Numbered from the stretch's first letter, positions 15,140 to 25,600 are shown. The stretch is 47,887 nucleotides of DNA from JAMCYG01 sp027365565 (GCA_027365565.1 DAHXMI010000009.1:1-47887); one strand, 5' to 3'. The notes: generated by a model not told the origin, from the sequence alone. A program made the numbers and translations.

Positions 15140-15520
15140 ATGTTCGGGTTCAAGACATCGGTTGAGAAGAAACAGGGAGGGGCCGAAGGCGAGGAGGTGC
15201 AAAAGGCCAAGGAGGAGCATGCATCGCGCGACCCAGCAGCGCCGGACATAGTCCCGCGAACAAAGGAGGCTACTACACCAGATGAATTCCGCGCGCTCCT
15301 CGGGGGCAATAAGTCGATCAGCAACGTCGCGATATACAAAGGCGGGAAGGAAGAGAATATGGAGATCAGAACGACCGCGGCGATTGACCAGGGAGGCGTA
15401 TCAAGGTTCAGCATAGAGGGTAAGGACGCAGAGGAGTTCGAACAGATAGCGAAAGACGCCGGCTTCGTGAGGCAGAACCCTGCCAGCATTACCAGCGTAA
15501 TAATGATGCGCCGCAGGTAA
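15140..15520 (+). CDS. Uncharacterised small protein opening with MFGFK
   Basis: The 126-residue protein has a highly charged, disordered-looking first half (KKQGGAEGEEVQKAKEE, Pro-rich stretch) and a compact second half with alternating strands (SNVAIYKGG, MEIRTTAAI, VSRFSIEGKD) and the end SITSVIMMRRR. No family is recognised. ATG 15140 is preceded by GGTGA at about 8 nt, which supports it over the longer frame. It is convergent with the rhomboid-like gene, 35 bases away. Confidence 0.65.
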   Translation: MFGFKTSVEKKQGGAEGEEVQKAKEEHASRDPAAPDIVPRTKEATTPDEFRALLGGNKSISNVAIYKGGKEENMEIRTTAAIDQGGVSRFSIEGKDAEEFEQIAKDAGFVRQNPASITSVIMMRRR

Positions 15521-15555
15521 GGCGCAGACCGATGCGGCGGCGGCGCAGCGCGCAG

Positions 15556-16197
15556 TCACTCCCTTACCTTCCTGTGCATGGTGTATGTGAACAGCATGAT
15601 GGCGAACAGGCCGCCGCCTAGAAGGTGTATGAACCAGTACTGGTTGCCGTTTATGTACGCGAACACTATCACAGACATGCCGAGAAGCAGCGCTGAGTAG
15701 GCAAACACTAGTACCTCGAATATGTAGCTCTTCGACTTCCTGCGTTCTCTCAGCCTGTTTATCAGCTCAGAGTCGGTTATCTCGCTCACGAAGAATAGCA
15801 GCATGCAGAATGCCAGTACAGATGTGCCTATCGCAGGCATGCCGAACATGGTCCAGATGATTGCGGATGTCATGTACGATGCGATTACGCCGAATCCGAA
15901 AGCGTGATTGATGATCGAGTCGCGCTCCTTTATGTCGGCTACGTACCTGCTGTACGTCTCCACCAGGAAGAATACCGCAACTGGGAGCAGGTAGTTGAGC
16001 AGTATCCCGTGTGGAGGATAGTCCTCGAAGAATATGTTGAACGGTGAGGTCAGCCACATCGCCAGCCTGTTGCCGTTCAGAAATGGGAACAGATATGTGT
16101 ACGCCGCGGTGAATAATGGTATGAGCGCGGCAACAAGGATTGTTATGTAAGGCGCATGTATCCTCGGATGCCGCTTCACGTGCCCGTTTGCGTTCAT
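15556..16197 (-). CDS. Rhomboid-like six-helix membrane protein (candidate intramembrane protease)
   Basis: From ATG 16197 (GCGAG upstream) the 213-residue protein has six hydrophobic helices. Helix 2 reads HGILLNYLLP and then Glu80; the Asn68-Glu80 spacing of 12 equals Asn154-Glu166 in E. coli GlpG as I recall it. Helix 4 starts with AIGTSVLAF, placing Ser126 where rhomboids have GxSG. Helix 6 has WFIHLLGGGLF with His191 followed three residues later by Gly, like the GlpG His254 helix. This supports a rhomboid serine-histidine dyad, although GTSV replaces GxSG and overall identity looks low. The enzyme class cleaves transmembrane substrates. Two giant C-terminally anchored surface proteins are encoded about 1 kb away and are candidate substrates. 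Confidence 0.5.
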   Translation of the reverse strand: MNANGHVKRHPRIHAPYITILVAALIPLFTAAYTYLFPFLNGNRLAMWLTSPFNIFFEDYPPHGILLNYLLPVAVFFLVETYSRYVADIKERDSIINHAFGFGVIASYMTSAIIWTMFGMPAIGTSVLAFCMLLFFVSEITDSELINRLRERRKSKSYIFEVLVFAYSALLLGMSVIVFAYINGNQYWFIHLLGGGLFAIMLFTYTMHRKVRE

Positions 16198-16278
16198 GGT
16201 GCCTCGCTTTACCTTCTCTCGCAAACCTTAAATGCATTGTGAGGCCGGGCCGCAGCGCAATAAACCATAATCACGATT

Positions 16279-16288
16279 GTTTTAAAAA
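16279..16288 (+). promoter_or_regulatory. TATA box for aquaporin gene
   Basis: TTTTAAAAAT lies about 25 nt before an in-frame GTG at 16304 and 37 nt before ATG 16316. It fits either a leaderless GTG start or a short-leader ATG start. Confidence 0.5.
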
Positions 16289-16315
16289 TCTTGGCACGCC
16301 ATTGTGTCTGATACC

Positions 16316-17032
16316 ATGGCTAGGGAAGCAGGCATGCTGAGGAAGTCGGTCGCTGAGCTCATAGGCACGTACATGTTCGTGTTCTTCGGCCCAGGAAGCA
16401 TTGTTGCGTTCATTGCGGCGTTCAACACCATACTGGCGCCTTCCACGCTGTTCTTCACTGCGGCCACATTCGGCCTCGGCATATCGATAGCTATAATCAT
16501 GATAGCCAACATATCGGGTGGCCATGTGAATCCGGCGGTGACCATAGCGCTCTTCTTTGCAGGAAAGTTCGAAGGCAGGCTCGTGATACCGTACATAGTG
16601 GCCCAGCTAGCAGGAGCGGTCCTTGCGTCAGGCACAGTGGGCCTGCTCTTCGGCTACGGTGTAGCCGACAAGGTGCTTTTCGGCGCGACAATACCCGGAA
16701 CTGTCGGGCCTGCCGCAGCATTCCTCGGCGAATTCATAATGACGTTCTTCTTCCTGTGGACGATACTTGCGATAACTTCGAAGAGCAGGAACACGGCGGT
16801 CAACGCAGCGGTCATAGGCACGTACGTCGCGATAATGATATTCCTGCTTGCTACGATAAGCGGCGGCTCGATAAACCCTGCGAGGTCGTTCGGCCCTGCC
16901 GTTCTCTCAGGCATACTGCTGCAGGGCAGATACTACCAGTGGATCTACTGGGTCGCACCTGTGCTCGGCGGCACGCTTGGCGCCCTGTCCTACAAGTATA
17001 TGTACAAAGACAAGTCGAAGATACACCTGTGA
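16316..17032 (+). CDS. Aquaporin / glycerol facilitator (MIP family)
   Basis: The 238-residue channel protein has six membrane helices and two re-entrant NPA boxes: GGHVNPAVTIALF (NPA 72-74) and GGSINPARSFGPA (NPA 187-189 with the selectivity-filter Arg190). It conducts water and possibly glycerol or other small neutral solutes. The two-fold internal repeat, the AELIGTYMFVFFGPGS first helix and the AEF-like GEFIMTFFFLW fourth helix are typical. The second-NPA surroundings (SGGSINPARSFGPA) look AqpZ-like, but I would not assign substrate. GTG 16304 is an alternative start. Its last ~35 codons are duplicated at 22472-22597. Confidence 0.95.
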   Translation: MAREAGMLRKSVAELIGTYMFVFFGPGSIVAFIAAFNTILAPSTLFFTAATFGLGISIAIIMIANISGGHVNPAVTIALFFAGKFEGRLVIPYIVAQLAGAVLASGTVGLLFGYGVADKVLFGATIPGTVGPAAAFLGEFIMTFFFLWTILAITSKSRNTAVNAAVIGTYVAIMIFLLATISGGSINPARSFGPAVLSGILLQGRYYQWIYWVAPVLGGTLGALSYKYMYKDKSKIHL

Positions 17033-17040
17033 AAGGGAAA

Positions 17041-17085
17041 ATAAAATAAAGCAGAAGCAGGTAAAAAAGAAAAAAGGAAAGGAAG
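17041..17085 (-). terminator. T-rich terminator after surface protein gene 1
   Basis: On the minus strand the bases just past the stop are strongly T-rich (runs of six T broken by C), the usual archaeal intrinsic termination signal. A similar tract follows surface gene 2, consistent with shared ancestry. Confidence 0.55.
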
Positions 17086-17088
17086 CAC

Positions 17089-20000
17089 TCAGCGCTTCCT
17101 AACCCTCTTCATCGAAGCCCTCGACATGTACAGCGCCGCTGCTATTATTGCCAAGATTGCGATCGCCATGAGCAGCAGGTAGAGCGGCTTCGTGTACCAT
17201 GCGGCACTCGCCTTTGGCGGAGTCGGCACGACTGTAATTGGCGGCGCGATGGTCGTCGTGGGCACCGTAGTTGTCGCGGTGCTTGTAGTCGTGTTGGCTG
17301 CAGGCTGCGCCGCCTTAGTCTTGTATACAGTGTAGTTGGCGGTGTGCAGTATCGGCACGTACTCTATGGAATCAAGGACCACGAATGTGTCGTTCGATAT
17401 CCGTATGGTCTCGCCGGATTTGAGTGTGTACGAATTACCGTCAACCGTTATGCCCGTCGTGTTTGGTGTTATGAAGTTCTGCAAGAACCTTATTGTTGTA
17501 CCGTTGAACACCAAATTCTCTGAGTTGTCGGTGGTTATGTTGTACACGTAGTATCCAGTCGCGTTCGAAGCTGTAAACGGTACAACTGTCGGACCAGTGG
17601 AACCCCCTGCCGTGCCAGAACCGCTGGCTGTGCCGCTTCCAATGGAAGATGGGAGTGGTGTGCTGGTGAACAGTCCTATAGTAGGATCTGGAGGTATCAC
17701 GAACGTCATCGTGCACGCGGCCGCATTTCTGCTGAATGGTATTGCAACCCATGCGCCTGTAGTGGTGTTCAGCTTATATGGTGCAGTGTTGGAACCGCAC
17801 GGGTATGCCACAGTCAGGCCATAGGTTATGCCGTTGTATGACGAGGCGTTGATGTCCAGCACCAGCAGCTTCGAGAACGATGTCCCATTTGCCGTCGGCA
17901 TGCTGCCCGTGCTGCTCGTAAGGTTGGAGAGCAGCACGTTTATTGCCACCGTGTTGCCGCTTGCCGATTTTATAGTGAGCACTGCTCCGGACTGCGTGTA
18001 GTTTATGTGTGTAATCGAGTTCGGCGCCAGAGTCATAGGTATGTTCGCTGTGTAGCCGTTCAGGTTGGCAGGCATGCCTGGGGATGTGCCTAGGTATGGA
18101 GCTCCAGCTATTATGTTAGCTACTGCGCTTGCTGACCTGGGCTGGGCGCTCATGTAGTATATTCCAGTCAGCGCAAGCAGCGGCATGTTAGCCTGGTTAG
18201 GAGCTACAACAGCATCAGTGAATTTCCCGAGACCGACCGTGTTGGCAGTCATGCCTTTGTAGTTGTACGACCACTCGTATATAGTGCCGTTTATGAAGTT
18301 GGCAGTGCTCGGCGTGCCGCTGAACGTCAGGTTGCCTCCCTCAAGCAGGTATCCGAACGGTGCACTGGTGTCGTTCGTAGTCGGCCATGTAAGCTCTACA
18401 TTGTTGGGCGCACTGGCGCTGGCCGTCCACGTATCCGTGTTGCCGACCCTGGTGAAGTGAATGTAGCCGGACATCTTCATCGGCTGGTAGGGCGACGCTG
18501 TTATCTGAGTGAACATGGTATCCGCTGAAGTCATGACAAACGGCGTGAAGTCGCTGCCAGTGCCGAAGCTCTGCGCATTGAGGTCCCAGCTCGAGTTGTC
18601 GAAGCCGTTGCCGCCTGTCGCGGTGATGCCCAGGCACTGTACGTTCGACATCGGATTGTTTGCCGGAGGACTGCCTGCCTGCAGGTCAGGGCAATTCGAC
18701 CATGCGCCGTATGTTGTGTTGCTGTTGAACTCGTTGAAGCCGAACCAGAAGAAGTCATTGTCGTAGCTGTTCAGTATGAACGCGCGTGCGGAAGGGCTTG
18801 TCATGAGCACAGTAGGCGTGCTGTTGAGCGATAACTCAACAGGTGCCAAATATGGCAGCGGCTCGGCCGTGCCTGATAGCTGGCCGTAGTCAGCCGGGAA
18901 AGGCATATTGAAGTAGCTCGATGGTATTGCGCAACTTGAAGGATAACACTTGTTCTCAAGCAGATAGACGTTGAACCCTACGAGCCACGCCCCCATCGAC
19001 TGGTCGTACACCGCATCAGGTAAATACTGTTTCACTATAGAGTTGGTGATGATTGAGTTCGTCTTGATGTAGTCCCATTGTGCAAGAATGCCGCCGGTGA
19101 AGTTGGCCATGCTGGGCGTGCCGCTGAACGTCAGGTTGCCGCGCCAGTATTCAGATACAGGCATGCCATTCTCCGTAAGTGTTAGGTTGTTCGGCAGCAT
19201 CGCCCATGTACCTGGGCCGCTGGGCTCAAATGTTATGATGTTATTGCTAGCTTGTTCGTTGTTGTAATATGCGAAAGATGTAGTGATCGCACTGCCTTTG
19301 AACACAAACGGTGCAAAATCCTGCGAGCCTCCGAGGTTCGCGTAGCCGTTGGTGCCCAAATTCGAAGCACATATCCCTGTGCCTGGAACGCTGGCGTAGC
19401 AACCGCTAGGCGTTGCAGACCATGTGCCGAAAGGAGCGGCAGGCGCATAGTATGTATTGGCGGGAGTCCACAGGAAGTCGTTGTCGTATGTGCTCAGTAC
19501 GAATGTGTGCACAGAGGGGCTTGTCATGAGCACTACTGGTGCACCATTGAGCGACAGCTCGACCGGCGCAGAGTAAGGCAGCGGCTCAGCAGTGCCTGAG
19601 AGCTGCCCGTTGTTCGACGGGAACTGTATGTTGAAGCTGTTCGAAGGCATTGCCTTGTTCTCTATCATGTAGATGTTGAACCCTATGAGCCATGCATTCA
19701 TAGACTGGTCGTATACTGCATCGGGGAAGTACTGCGTCACCATCGTGTTGGACGCGCTCGCATTGATGTAGTCCCACTGCACCAGCATGCCGCCGGTGAA
19801 GTTGGCCATGCTGGGCGTGCCGCTGAACGTCAGGTTGCCGCGCCAGTATTCGGATACAGGCATGCCGTTCTCCGTCAGTGAGAGTTTGTTCGGCAGCATC
19901 GTCCATCTACCTGATGAGCCATTAGGCTCGAAGGTTATGATGTTGTTGCCCGCCTGATCGTTGTTGTAATATACGATTGATGTAATTATTGCATTGCCTT

Positions 20001-22350
20001 TGAACGCGAACGGGGCGAAATCCTGCGATGGGTATAGATTCGCGTAGGTGCCGCTGCTCGAAGCGCATATGCCGGTGCCCGGCACCGGCTGGTTGTGGTT
20101 GTAGCAGCCCTCTGGCGACGCAGACCAGTTGCCGAAAGGCGCGGCAGGAGCATAGTACGTGTTGGCAGGCGTCCACAGGAAGTCGTTGTCGTACGTAGTA
20201 AGCTGGAACCCTGTTAGTATGTCGCCGCTGTAAATGGTATTTGTTACACCGGAAGAGGCACCCTCAGTCCAGGCCTGGTTCTTCACGGGCGAATTATATG
20301 TGTATGTGAAGCTCCATGGCCCAAGGCCGTAGAACCAGTTGGATGTGCCTGTATAGCCATCAAATGAGAGGCTGTTTGCGTCGAAGTACTTTTCTATCGG
20401 CATCAGGTACTGGTCGGGCACGCTCAGGCTGTCCACAGTATTTATCGAGTTGCCTGTGAACACGCCATTGTCGTCGAACGCGCTCAGCGGCCCGATGGTG
20501 TTCGCTGCAGGCGTAGACAAGAGTGTTCCGTTGAATGCCATCACAGCGTTTCCGGTGAACGGCACTATGCCGTTATAAGACTCGATCGCATTGAAGGCGC
20601 CGGGGCTCCTGAGTCCCGCGAACGTGTTCGCTATTCCGTTGTATGCAAAGTTTGCAACAAAGCTCTTCGGGCCCGTCTGGAATATGGTCATGTTTGATGT
20701 AAGATTGTCAAGGGCCCAGTAGCCGTTCGGGCTCGAATCCGGCAGATTGGTAACAGGCATGCTGACGTTGACCAGCGGTGCCGTTATTATGTCGCCGGTT
20801 GCGGTCCAAGTGCCATTAGAGAGCAGAGCTTCCACGAGCGTGTTGGAATAGCTTGGTGAATTGCTGCTCGTGTACTTCCACATGGTGGGGCTTGACAGGC
20901 TGCTGCCTCCGGTGTTTATATAATTGAAGCCTGTGTAACCCGGGAAGTAATAACTGACCCAATGGAATACGCCCGGACCATTGAAGCCAATGGAATTGCC
21001 GGTGAGCACAGCGCTCTCTGTGCCGCCATAATCGAAGGAATTGCCGTTGTTGAGCACTCCGTTTGTAGTTGCGCTCGTGTTGAAGTAAGATCCTGCGTTA
21101 TTGAGGTTCGCAGTATAAGTGCCGTTGTACTGGCCGCAGTTTGCATTGGGCTCTGGCGTACCCCAGTTAGGACTCAGCGCACCTTTAAAGGTACACCACG
21201 TGCCTTTATTCTCCGTGACATTCGCGACGTAGTTGCCCGGAGTAATCTCCCATATACTTACATGCTCGGTATAATTATCCAGGGCCCAGTAGCCAGGACC
21301 CCATCTCGCATCCTCAGCGTTCTGTACCTTGTAGGATACGTTTGCAACCTGATATGGAACCTCGATTTCAGACGTTGCTGATTGCGTGGCCGGCGTGCTG
21401 GCGCTGTCAACTACATTGGCGGAGAATGTGGTGGAGCAGCTGCTTGTAAGCAGCGAGTTTGCAGCGAATACAATGGTATTAGAGCCGTCGGCAGCAAGGC
21501 TGTTGGATGGAGCGCTGAGAGAGCCGCAGAGGGAATTAGATGTTGAGTATGTTATAGTGAATGGAGGAATGCCTCCAGATAACGTTGTAGTTAGAGGAAG
21601 CTGCTGGCTCCAGTAAATTGTGTTACTTGCTGGCGAAATCGAGACAGCAAGCGCAGGATTGACGGTTATGGCGCTTGATATTTTGTTATAAGTACTTACT
21701 TGTAAGGCGTCTGTCACAAATTCATTAAGTACGCAATTTGTTGTCACGTCGTTCGGCGTGTATGTAAATGATATTATATTACCAGGATCAGTGAATCCAG
21801 GGCATGTGCTTTTATTCACTACACCCCAGTCATATGTGTAGGGTAGAGTTCCACCGGTCGCAGCCTGTCCGGTTACTGCTATTGGCTGGCCGACATCTAC
21901 AGCTATAGGCGTTGCTGATGGGTTAGCAAGTAAGAGAGGTGGGTTGACAATCACAGTGTTCGATGCTATATCTATTGCATTGTCAGGAGGTATAGCATTA
22001 TCTGTGGCCTGAACCTTGAATAGGTAGTTGCCTGGAGTTAAAAAGTAGTAGCTGCAGGATATAATGCCGCTGCTACTGCAAGGTACAATGGTGTTGTAAG
22101 TTATTTCATTATCTGTGCTCGCCAGAAGCGCATATGTGTATGGGGGTGTGCCTCCTGATGCTACGTTGGCCGTGACTGTGAGCTGCTGGCCGACATCGAT
22201 AGTGTTCGCTGATGGGACTGCTTGACCTGAAACAGTAAGGGAAGATTGTGTGGGCGTCGCTGATGCGATGTGCATCATGCTGACCAAAAATATGACCGCG
22301 AACACTGCCAAGAAGGCAAACCCTACCTTTTCTACTCGTATAGAAGACAT
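17089..22350 (-). CDS. Giant cell-surface protein 1 (Ig-like domains, tandem repeats, C-terminal anchor)
   Basis: The roughly 1753-residue exported protein starts at ATG 22350, 8 nt after a GGGGG SD; its first residues (SSIR, then VGFAFLAVFAV) match the paralogue. After the signal come three Ig-like/PKD-like domains (typical phrase DVGQQLTVTA...GGTPPYTY), then two modules with GYWALDN. Two nearly identical repeats of about 235-241 residues follow (DNA 19501-20205 and 18778-19500), each starting TYDNDFLWTPANTYYAP, and a diverged third copy (about 18040-18777). The C-terminus has a Thr/Pro-rich stalk (NTTTSTATTTVPTTT), one transmembrane helix and a basic tail. N-x-S/T sequons are abundant. It probably forms part of the S-layer or cell-surface coat. 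The longer frame begins at 22371. Confidence 0.9.
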   Translation of the reverse strand: MSSIRVEKVGFAFLAVFAVIFLVSMMHIASATPTQSSLTVSGQAVPSANTIDVGQQLTVTANVASGGTPPYTYALLASTDNEITYNTIVPCSSSGIISCSYYFLTPGNYLFKVQATDNAIPPDNAIDIASNTVIVNPPLLLANPSATPIAVDVGQPIAVTGQAATGGTLPYTYDWGVVNKSTCPGFTDPGNIISFTYTPNDVTTNCVLNEFVTDALQVSTYNKISSAITVNPALAVSISPASNTIYWSQQLPLTTTLSGGIPPFTITYSTSNSLCGSLSAPSNSLAADGSNTIVFAANSLLTSSCSTTFSANVVDSASTPATQSATSEIEVPYQVANVSYKVQNAEDARWGPGYWALDNYTEHVSIWEITPGNYVANVTENKGTWCTFKGALSPNWGTPEPNANCGQYNGTYTANLNNAGSYFNTSATTNGVLNNGNSFDYGGTESAVLTGNSIGFNGPGVFHWVSYYFPGYTGFNYINTGGSSLSSPTMWKYTSSNSPSYSNTLVEALLSNGTWTATGDIITAPLVNVSMPVTNLPDSSPNGYWALDNLTSNMTIFQTGPKSFVANFAYNGIANTFAGLRSPGAFNAIESYNGIVPFTGNAVMAFNGTLLSTPAANTIGPLSAFDDNGVFTGNSINTVDSLSVPDQYLMPIEKYFDANSLSFDGYTGTSNWFYGLGPWSFTYTYNSPVKNQAWTEGASSGVTNTIYSGDILTGFQLTTYDNDFLWTPANTYYAPAAPFGNWSASPEGCYNHNQPVPGTGICASSSGTYANLYPSQDFAPFAFKGNAIITSIVYYNNDQAGNNIITFEPNGSSGRWTMLPNKLSLTENGMPVSEYWRGNLTFSGTPSMANFTGGMLVQWDYINASASNTMVTQYFPDAVYDQSMNAWLIGFNIYMIENKAMPSNSFNIQFPSNNGQLSGTAEPLPYSAPVELSLNGAPVVLMTSPSVHTFVLSTYDNDFLWTPANTYYAPAAPFGTWSATPSGCYASVPGTGICASNLGTNGYANLGGSQDFAPFVFKGSAITTSFAYYNNEQASNNIITFEPSGPGTWAMLPNNLTLTENGMPVSEYWRGNLTFSGTPSMANFTGGILAQWDYIKTNSIITNSIVKQYLPDAVYDQSMGAWLVGFNVYLLENKCYPSSCAIPSSYFNMPFPADYGQLSGTAEPLPYLAPVELSLNSTPTVLMTSPSARAFILNSYDNDFFWFGFNEFNSNTTYGAWSNCPDLQAGSPPANNPMSNVQCLGITATGGNGFDNSSWDLNAQSFGTGSDFTPFVMTSADTMFTQITASPYQPMKMSGYIHFTRVGNTDTWTASASAPNNVELTWPTTNDTSAPFGYLLEGGNLTFSGTPSTANFINGTIYEWSYNYKGMTANTVGLGKFTDAVVAPNQANMPLLALTGIYYMSAQPRSASAVANIIAGAPYLGTSPGMPANLNGYTANIPMTLAPNSITHINYTQSGAVLTIKSASGNTVAINVLLSNLTSSTGSMPTANGTSFSKLLVLDINASSYNGITYGLTVAYPCGSNTAPYKLNTTTGAWVAIPFSRNAAACTMTFVIPPDPTIGLFTSTPLPSSIGSGTASGSGTAGGSTGPTVVPFTASNATGYYVYNITTDNSENLVFNGTTIRFLQNFITPNTTGITVDGNSYTLKSGETIRISNDTFVVLDSIEYVPILHTANYTVYKTKAAQPAANTTTSTATTTVPTTTIAPPITVVPTPPKASAAWYTKPLYLLLMAIAILAIIAAALYMSRASMKRVRKR
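18778..20205 (-). repeat. In-gene tandem repeat of ~705-723 bp in surface protein gene 1
   Basis: Two adjacent coding units, 19501-20205 (705 bp) and 18778-19500 (723 bp), encode near-identical 235- and 241-residue modules. Both open with TYDNDFLWTPANTYYAPAAP and share blocks such as SLTENGMPVSEYWRGNLTFS-type sequence and GQLSGTAEPLPY. DNA identity is high, including synonymous sites, so the duplication is recent or maintained by gene conversion. A third, more diverged unit follows at about 18040-18777. Confidence 0.88.
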
Positions 22351-22358
22351 TGTATTAA

Positions 22359-22430
22359 CCCCCAAGTGCATCCAGCCAAAAGCATGGCATGCGCTTTGAT
22401 AGCTATGGTTTGATTAAATATTTAATTAAA
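22359..22430 (-). promoter_or_regulatory. Promoter and SD of surface protein gene 1
   Basis: On the minus strand an AT-rich TATA region (about 22412-22430, AATTAAATATTTAATC) is followed by a leader with GGGGG at 22363-22359, 8 nt before ATG 22350. The same arrangement and much of the sequence recur before surface gene 2, so the promoter was duplicated with the gene. Confidence 0.6.
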
Positions 22431-22471
22431 AAAGTTATGCTAGGTATAGCTGGTCTGAATCATTATAGGTA

Positions 22472-22597
22472 GAGGGCAGATACTACCAGTGGATCTACTG
22501 GGTCGCACCGGTGCTCGGCGACACGCTTGGCGCCCTGTCCTATAAGTATAGGTACAAAGACAAGTCTAAGGCACGCTGCATGCGGGAAAGAAAATAG
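22472..22597 (+). pseudogene. Duplicated 3' fragment of the aquaporin gene
   Basis: Bases from 22472 repeat the aquaporin sequence from about 16925 almost exactly for about 100 bp. They encode YYQWIYWVAPVLG followed by a near copy of the channel's last helix. Differences include Gly to Asp and Met to Arg, and the original stop is lost, with reading continuing to TAG 22595-22597. There is no start codon or upstream channel sequence. The fragment marks the junction of the tandem duplication that produced the two surface genes. Confidence 0.92.
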
Positions 22598-22602
22598 AAG
22601 GA

Positions 22603-22625
22603 GATAGAAAAGAAAAAAAGGAAGC
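22603..22625 (-). terminator. T-rich terminator after surface protein gene 2
   Basis: The minus strand just after the stop contains a run of seven T within a pyrimidine-rich tract, corresponding to the tract after surface gene 1. Confidence 0.5.
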
Positions 22626-22627
22626 AC

Positions 22628-25600
22628 TTAGCGCTTAACCCTATTCACCGAAGCCCTCATTATATACAGCGCCGCTGCTATTATGGCCAGGATGGCTATG
22701 GCCATCCCTAGGAGGTAGAGCGGCTTCGTGTACCATGCGGCACTCGCCTTTGGCGGAGTCGGCACGACTGTAATTGGCGGCGCGATGGTCGTCGTGGGCA
22801 CCGTAGTTGTCGCGGTGCTCGTGGTGGTGTTGGCCGCAGGCTGCGTAGCCTTCGTCTTGTATACAGTGTAGTTGGCGGTGTGCAGTATCGGCACGTACTC
22901 TATGGAATCAAGGGACACGAATGTGCCGTTCGATATCTGTAGGGTTTCGCCGGACTTGAGCGTGTACGACTTGCCGTCAACCGTTATGCCCGTCGTGTTC
23001 GGTGTTATGAAGTTCTGAGATAACTTCATGGTCGTGCCGTTGAACACCAGGTTCTCGGAGTTGTCCGTAGTTATGTTGTACACGTAGTATCCTGTAGCAG
23101 TGCTGTTTGTAAATTTCATCACTGTCGGCCCGGACGAACCTCCAACAGTACCGGCGCCATTGGAGCTGGTTTCACCTCCGCCTCCGCTACCTGTAGATGG
23201 CGGAATGTACTGCATAATACCTATGATTGGGTCAGCGCCGATCGTGAACGAGATCGCGCAGGAGGTAGTGTTGTCGAAGTACGGTGCTATAGCCGTCCAA
23301 GTGCCATTTACAAGTATATATGGCTTTACTGTGGCACCGCACTGATACTTGGCTGTGACAGTTATGTTGCTCACAATCAGGGTATTGGAGACCACATTGG
23401 CCGAATACAGCTTCGTGTAGCTACCAAGCGCGCCGGGCGTGAGGCCCGTATCATTGGTTATGTTGATGAACGCGGTGCTGCCAGTCCCTACAGCGTTGCT
23501 AACCAGTGTAAAGGTGATACCTGCAGGCACATCCGTTATTGCAGTGTTACCAGAGAGGGTCGCGCTCACGTTATAGCTCAGTGCGTTCGCCTGCTCTGTA
23601 TATATCTTGACAGGGGCGGAGACGTTGCTTATCACCGTGTTGCCATCAGATGGAGCTATATACGAGGTGTTGAGCTCAAGCCAGTTGATCTGGTATCCGG
23701 CAGGTACGTGGAGCGTGCATTTAGACGAGTCACCGCAGATACCGTTGTAAGACCTGTAGGAGCTACCGCTATTATTAAGCAGCCACGTGTAATGCAGCGG
23801 CGCTATGCTGAAGTCGGGTCTGCCGGTCGTCAAAGTGAAGTTTTCGTTTAGCGTGGTGATTACCACGTTCGACGATAGTGCGCCAGACAGGAATTTGCGC
23901 ACGCTTATGCTCACGTTCGATGCGGTGAAGTTGGGGCTGTCCGGCACTATGTGTGTTGTTATTGGCGCATTGAACACGTATGCGGCAAGTGATATGCCAG
24001 CTGTAGCGCCGAAGCTGTTGTTCAGAAGGGTATTGAACATATAGTTGCCAGTGCTGAGCGGGCCGCACGTGGCTATCTGCGTTGTCTCATAGGTGTCCCA
24101 GCCAGTCACATTTTCCTGTATCGTGCAGCCTGAGGGCAGGATTGTGTTGGCACATCCGTAATAACCGCATGCTATTGCCACAATTGCATACGAATTGTCG
24201 GATATCACGTTGAAGCTCAGGCTGGGGTTCTCGTAGATTCCTCCGTCAGAGTAGTTCGTGAACAGAGTGTAGGGAGTGGTATTGTCAACTCCGAGCATCC
24301 CGAGAGTCAGCGCCCCATCGCTCGATGCGGTGTCAAGCGAGCATGTGCTACTCTTCGTATGCCCCACGGAACTGAAGCCCTGTATATCAAGCGAGTCCGG
24401 AATCCATGAATAGGATATGGGACCGTTGCCCGATCCGCCTACACATATGTAGAAATTGTAACCTGGAGGCGCCGCTTCGCTAATGCTCGTTCCGGTTGAT
24501 GTCCAGTTGGATGTGTCGGTGGTGTTTATATAGAACGGCTCTGCAGGGCTGGAGTCATTGCTGGAGGAGTTTATGAAGAAGTTGCCAGGCTGAAGCGATG
24601 GGAATGTGTAATTGACATGATTTCCAGGTAGAACGTCGTTCTGGGTGTACAGCACCGCGTCATTGCTTGCATTGTTGAAGTACACTGTGAATGGGCCTAT
24701 TCCATTGGCCGGCATCACTGAGAGAGTCAGCGGCTCCCCCTGGTCGACTGAGACGTTGTACGTGCTGGTGAACTTCTCAGTAGGCTGGGCTGCCACATAT
24801 ATCGTGTTGGATATGCTTGCGCCGTTGAACGGCATGTACGTGCCTAAGTCCGTTACGTATGCATTGTATGTATGGTACCCCGCGCTTGGGAAGAAAATTT
24901 GGCTGTTATTGAATAGGTTGTAGTATGCGTAGAAGTATATGCCGCTGCCCTGCATCACACGAGACGCATTTGCCACCATCGTGTCGGTCGCATTGTCCAC
25001 AAGTATTACATTAAATGGACCGGTTCCGCCAGAGATAGAGAATGTGTAGTTCTCACCCTGTCCTTCGTCAAGAGTCGCGTTGCTCGGAGTCAGGCTTGAG
25101 AGAACTGGATCAGGATTGACCTGCAGCGAGAATGTGCTTGTGGGATCACTGCTTGAGCTTGTCGGTGTGCTCGCGCTGTCTGTGGCAGTGACCACGAATT
25201 GGCATAGGGACGTGGCCGCATTCGCGGTGTAGTCATATGTCAGTACATTGCCCGGATCACTGAAGCCATGGCATGTTGTGCCAGGAGCTGCGCTCCAGTC
25301 GTATGTGTAGGGCGGAGTGCCTCCGCTGGCTGTCGAAGCGGTCGCAATGATATTTTGGCCCAAATCAAGCGCGTAGTTCCCATTTTTAGGTGAAGTTATC
25401 ACTGGAGGGACTAGGGCAGAGTCAACCGTTACTGCCGATGAAGCACCGCCGGTGGCAGTCTCAGGCGTGCTGGCGCTGTCCGTTGCCTGAACCTCGAAGA
25501 GGTAACTGCCGCTGGTTGGCGGTGTGTAGCTACACGAGGGCGTGCTACCACATGACACAACGGTGCTGTATGTGCTTCCATCATCCGTGCTCGTGAGGAG

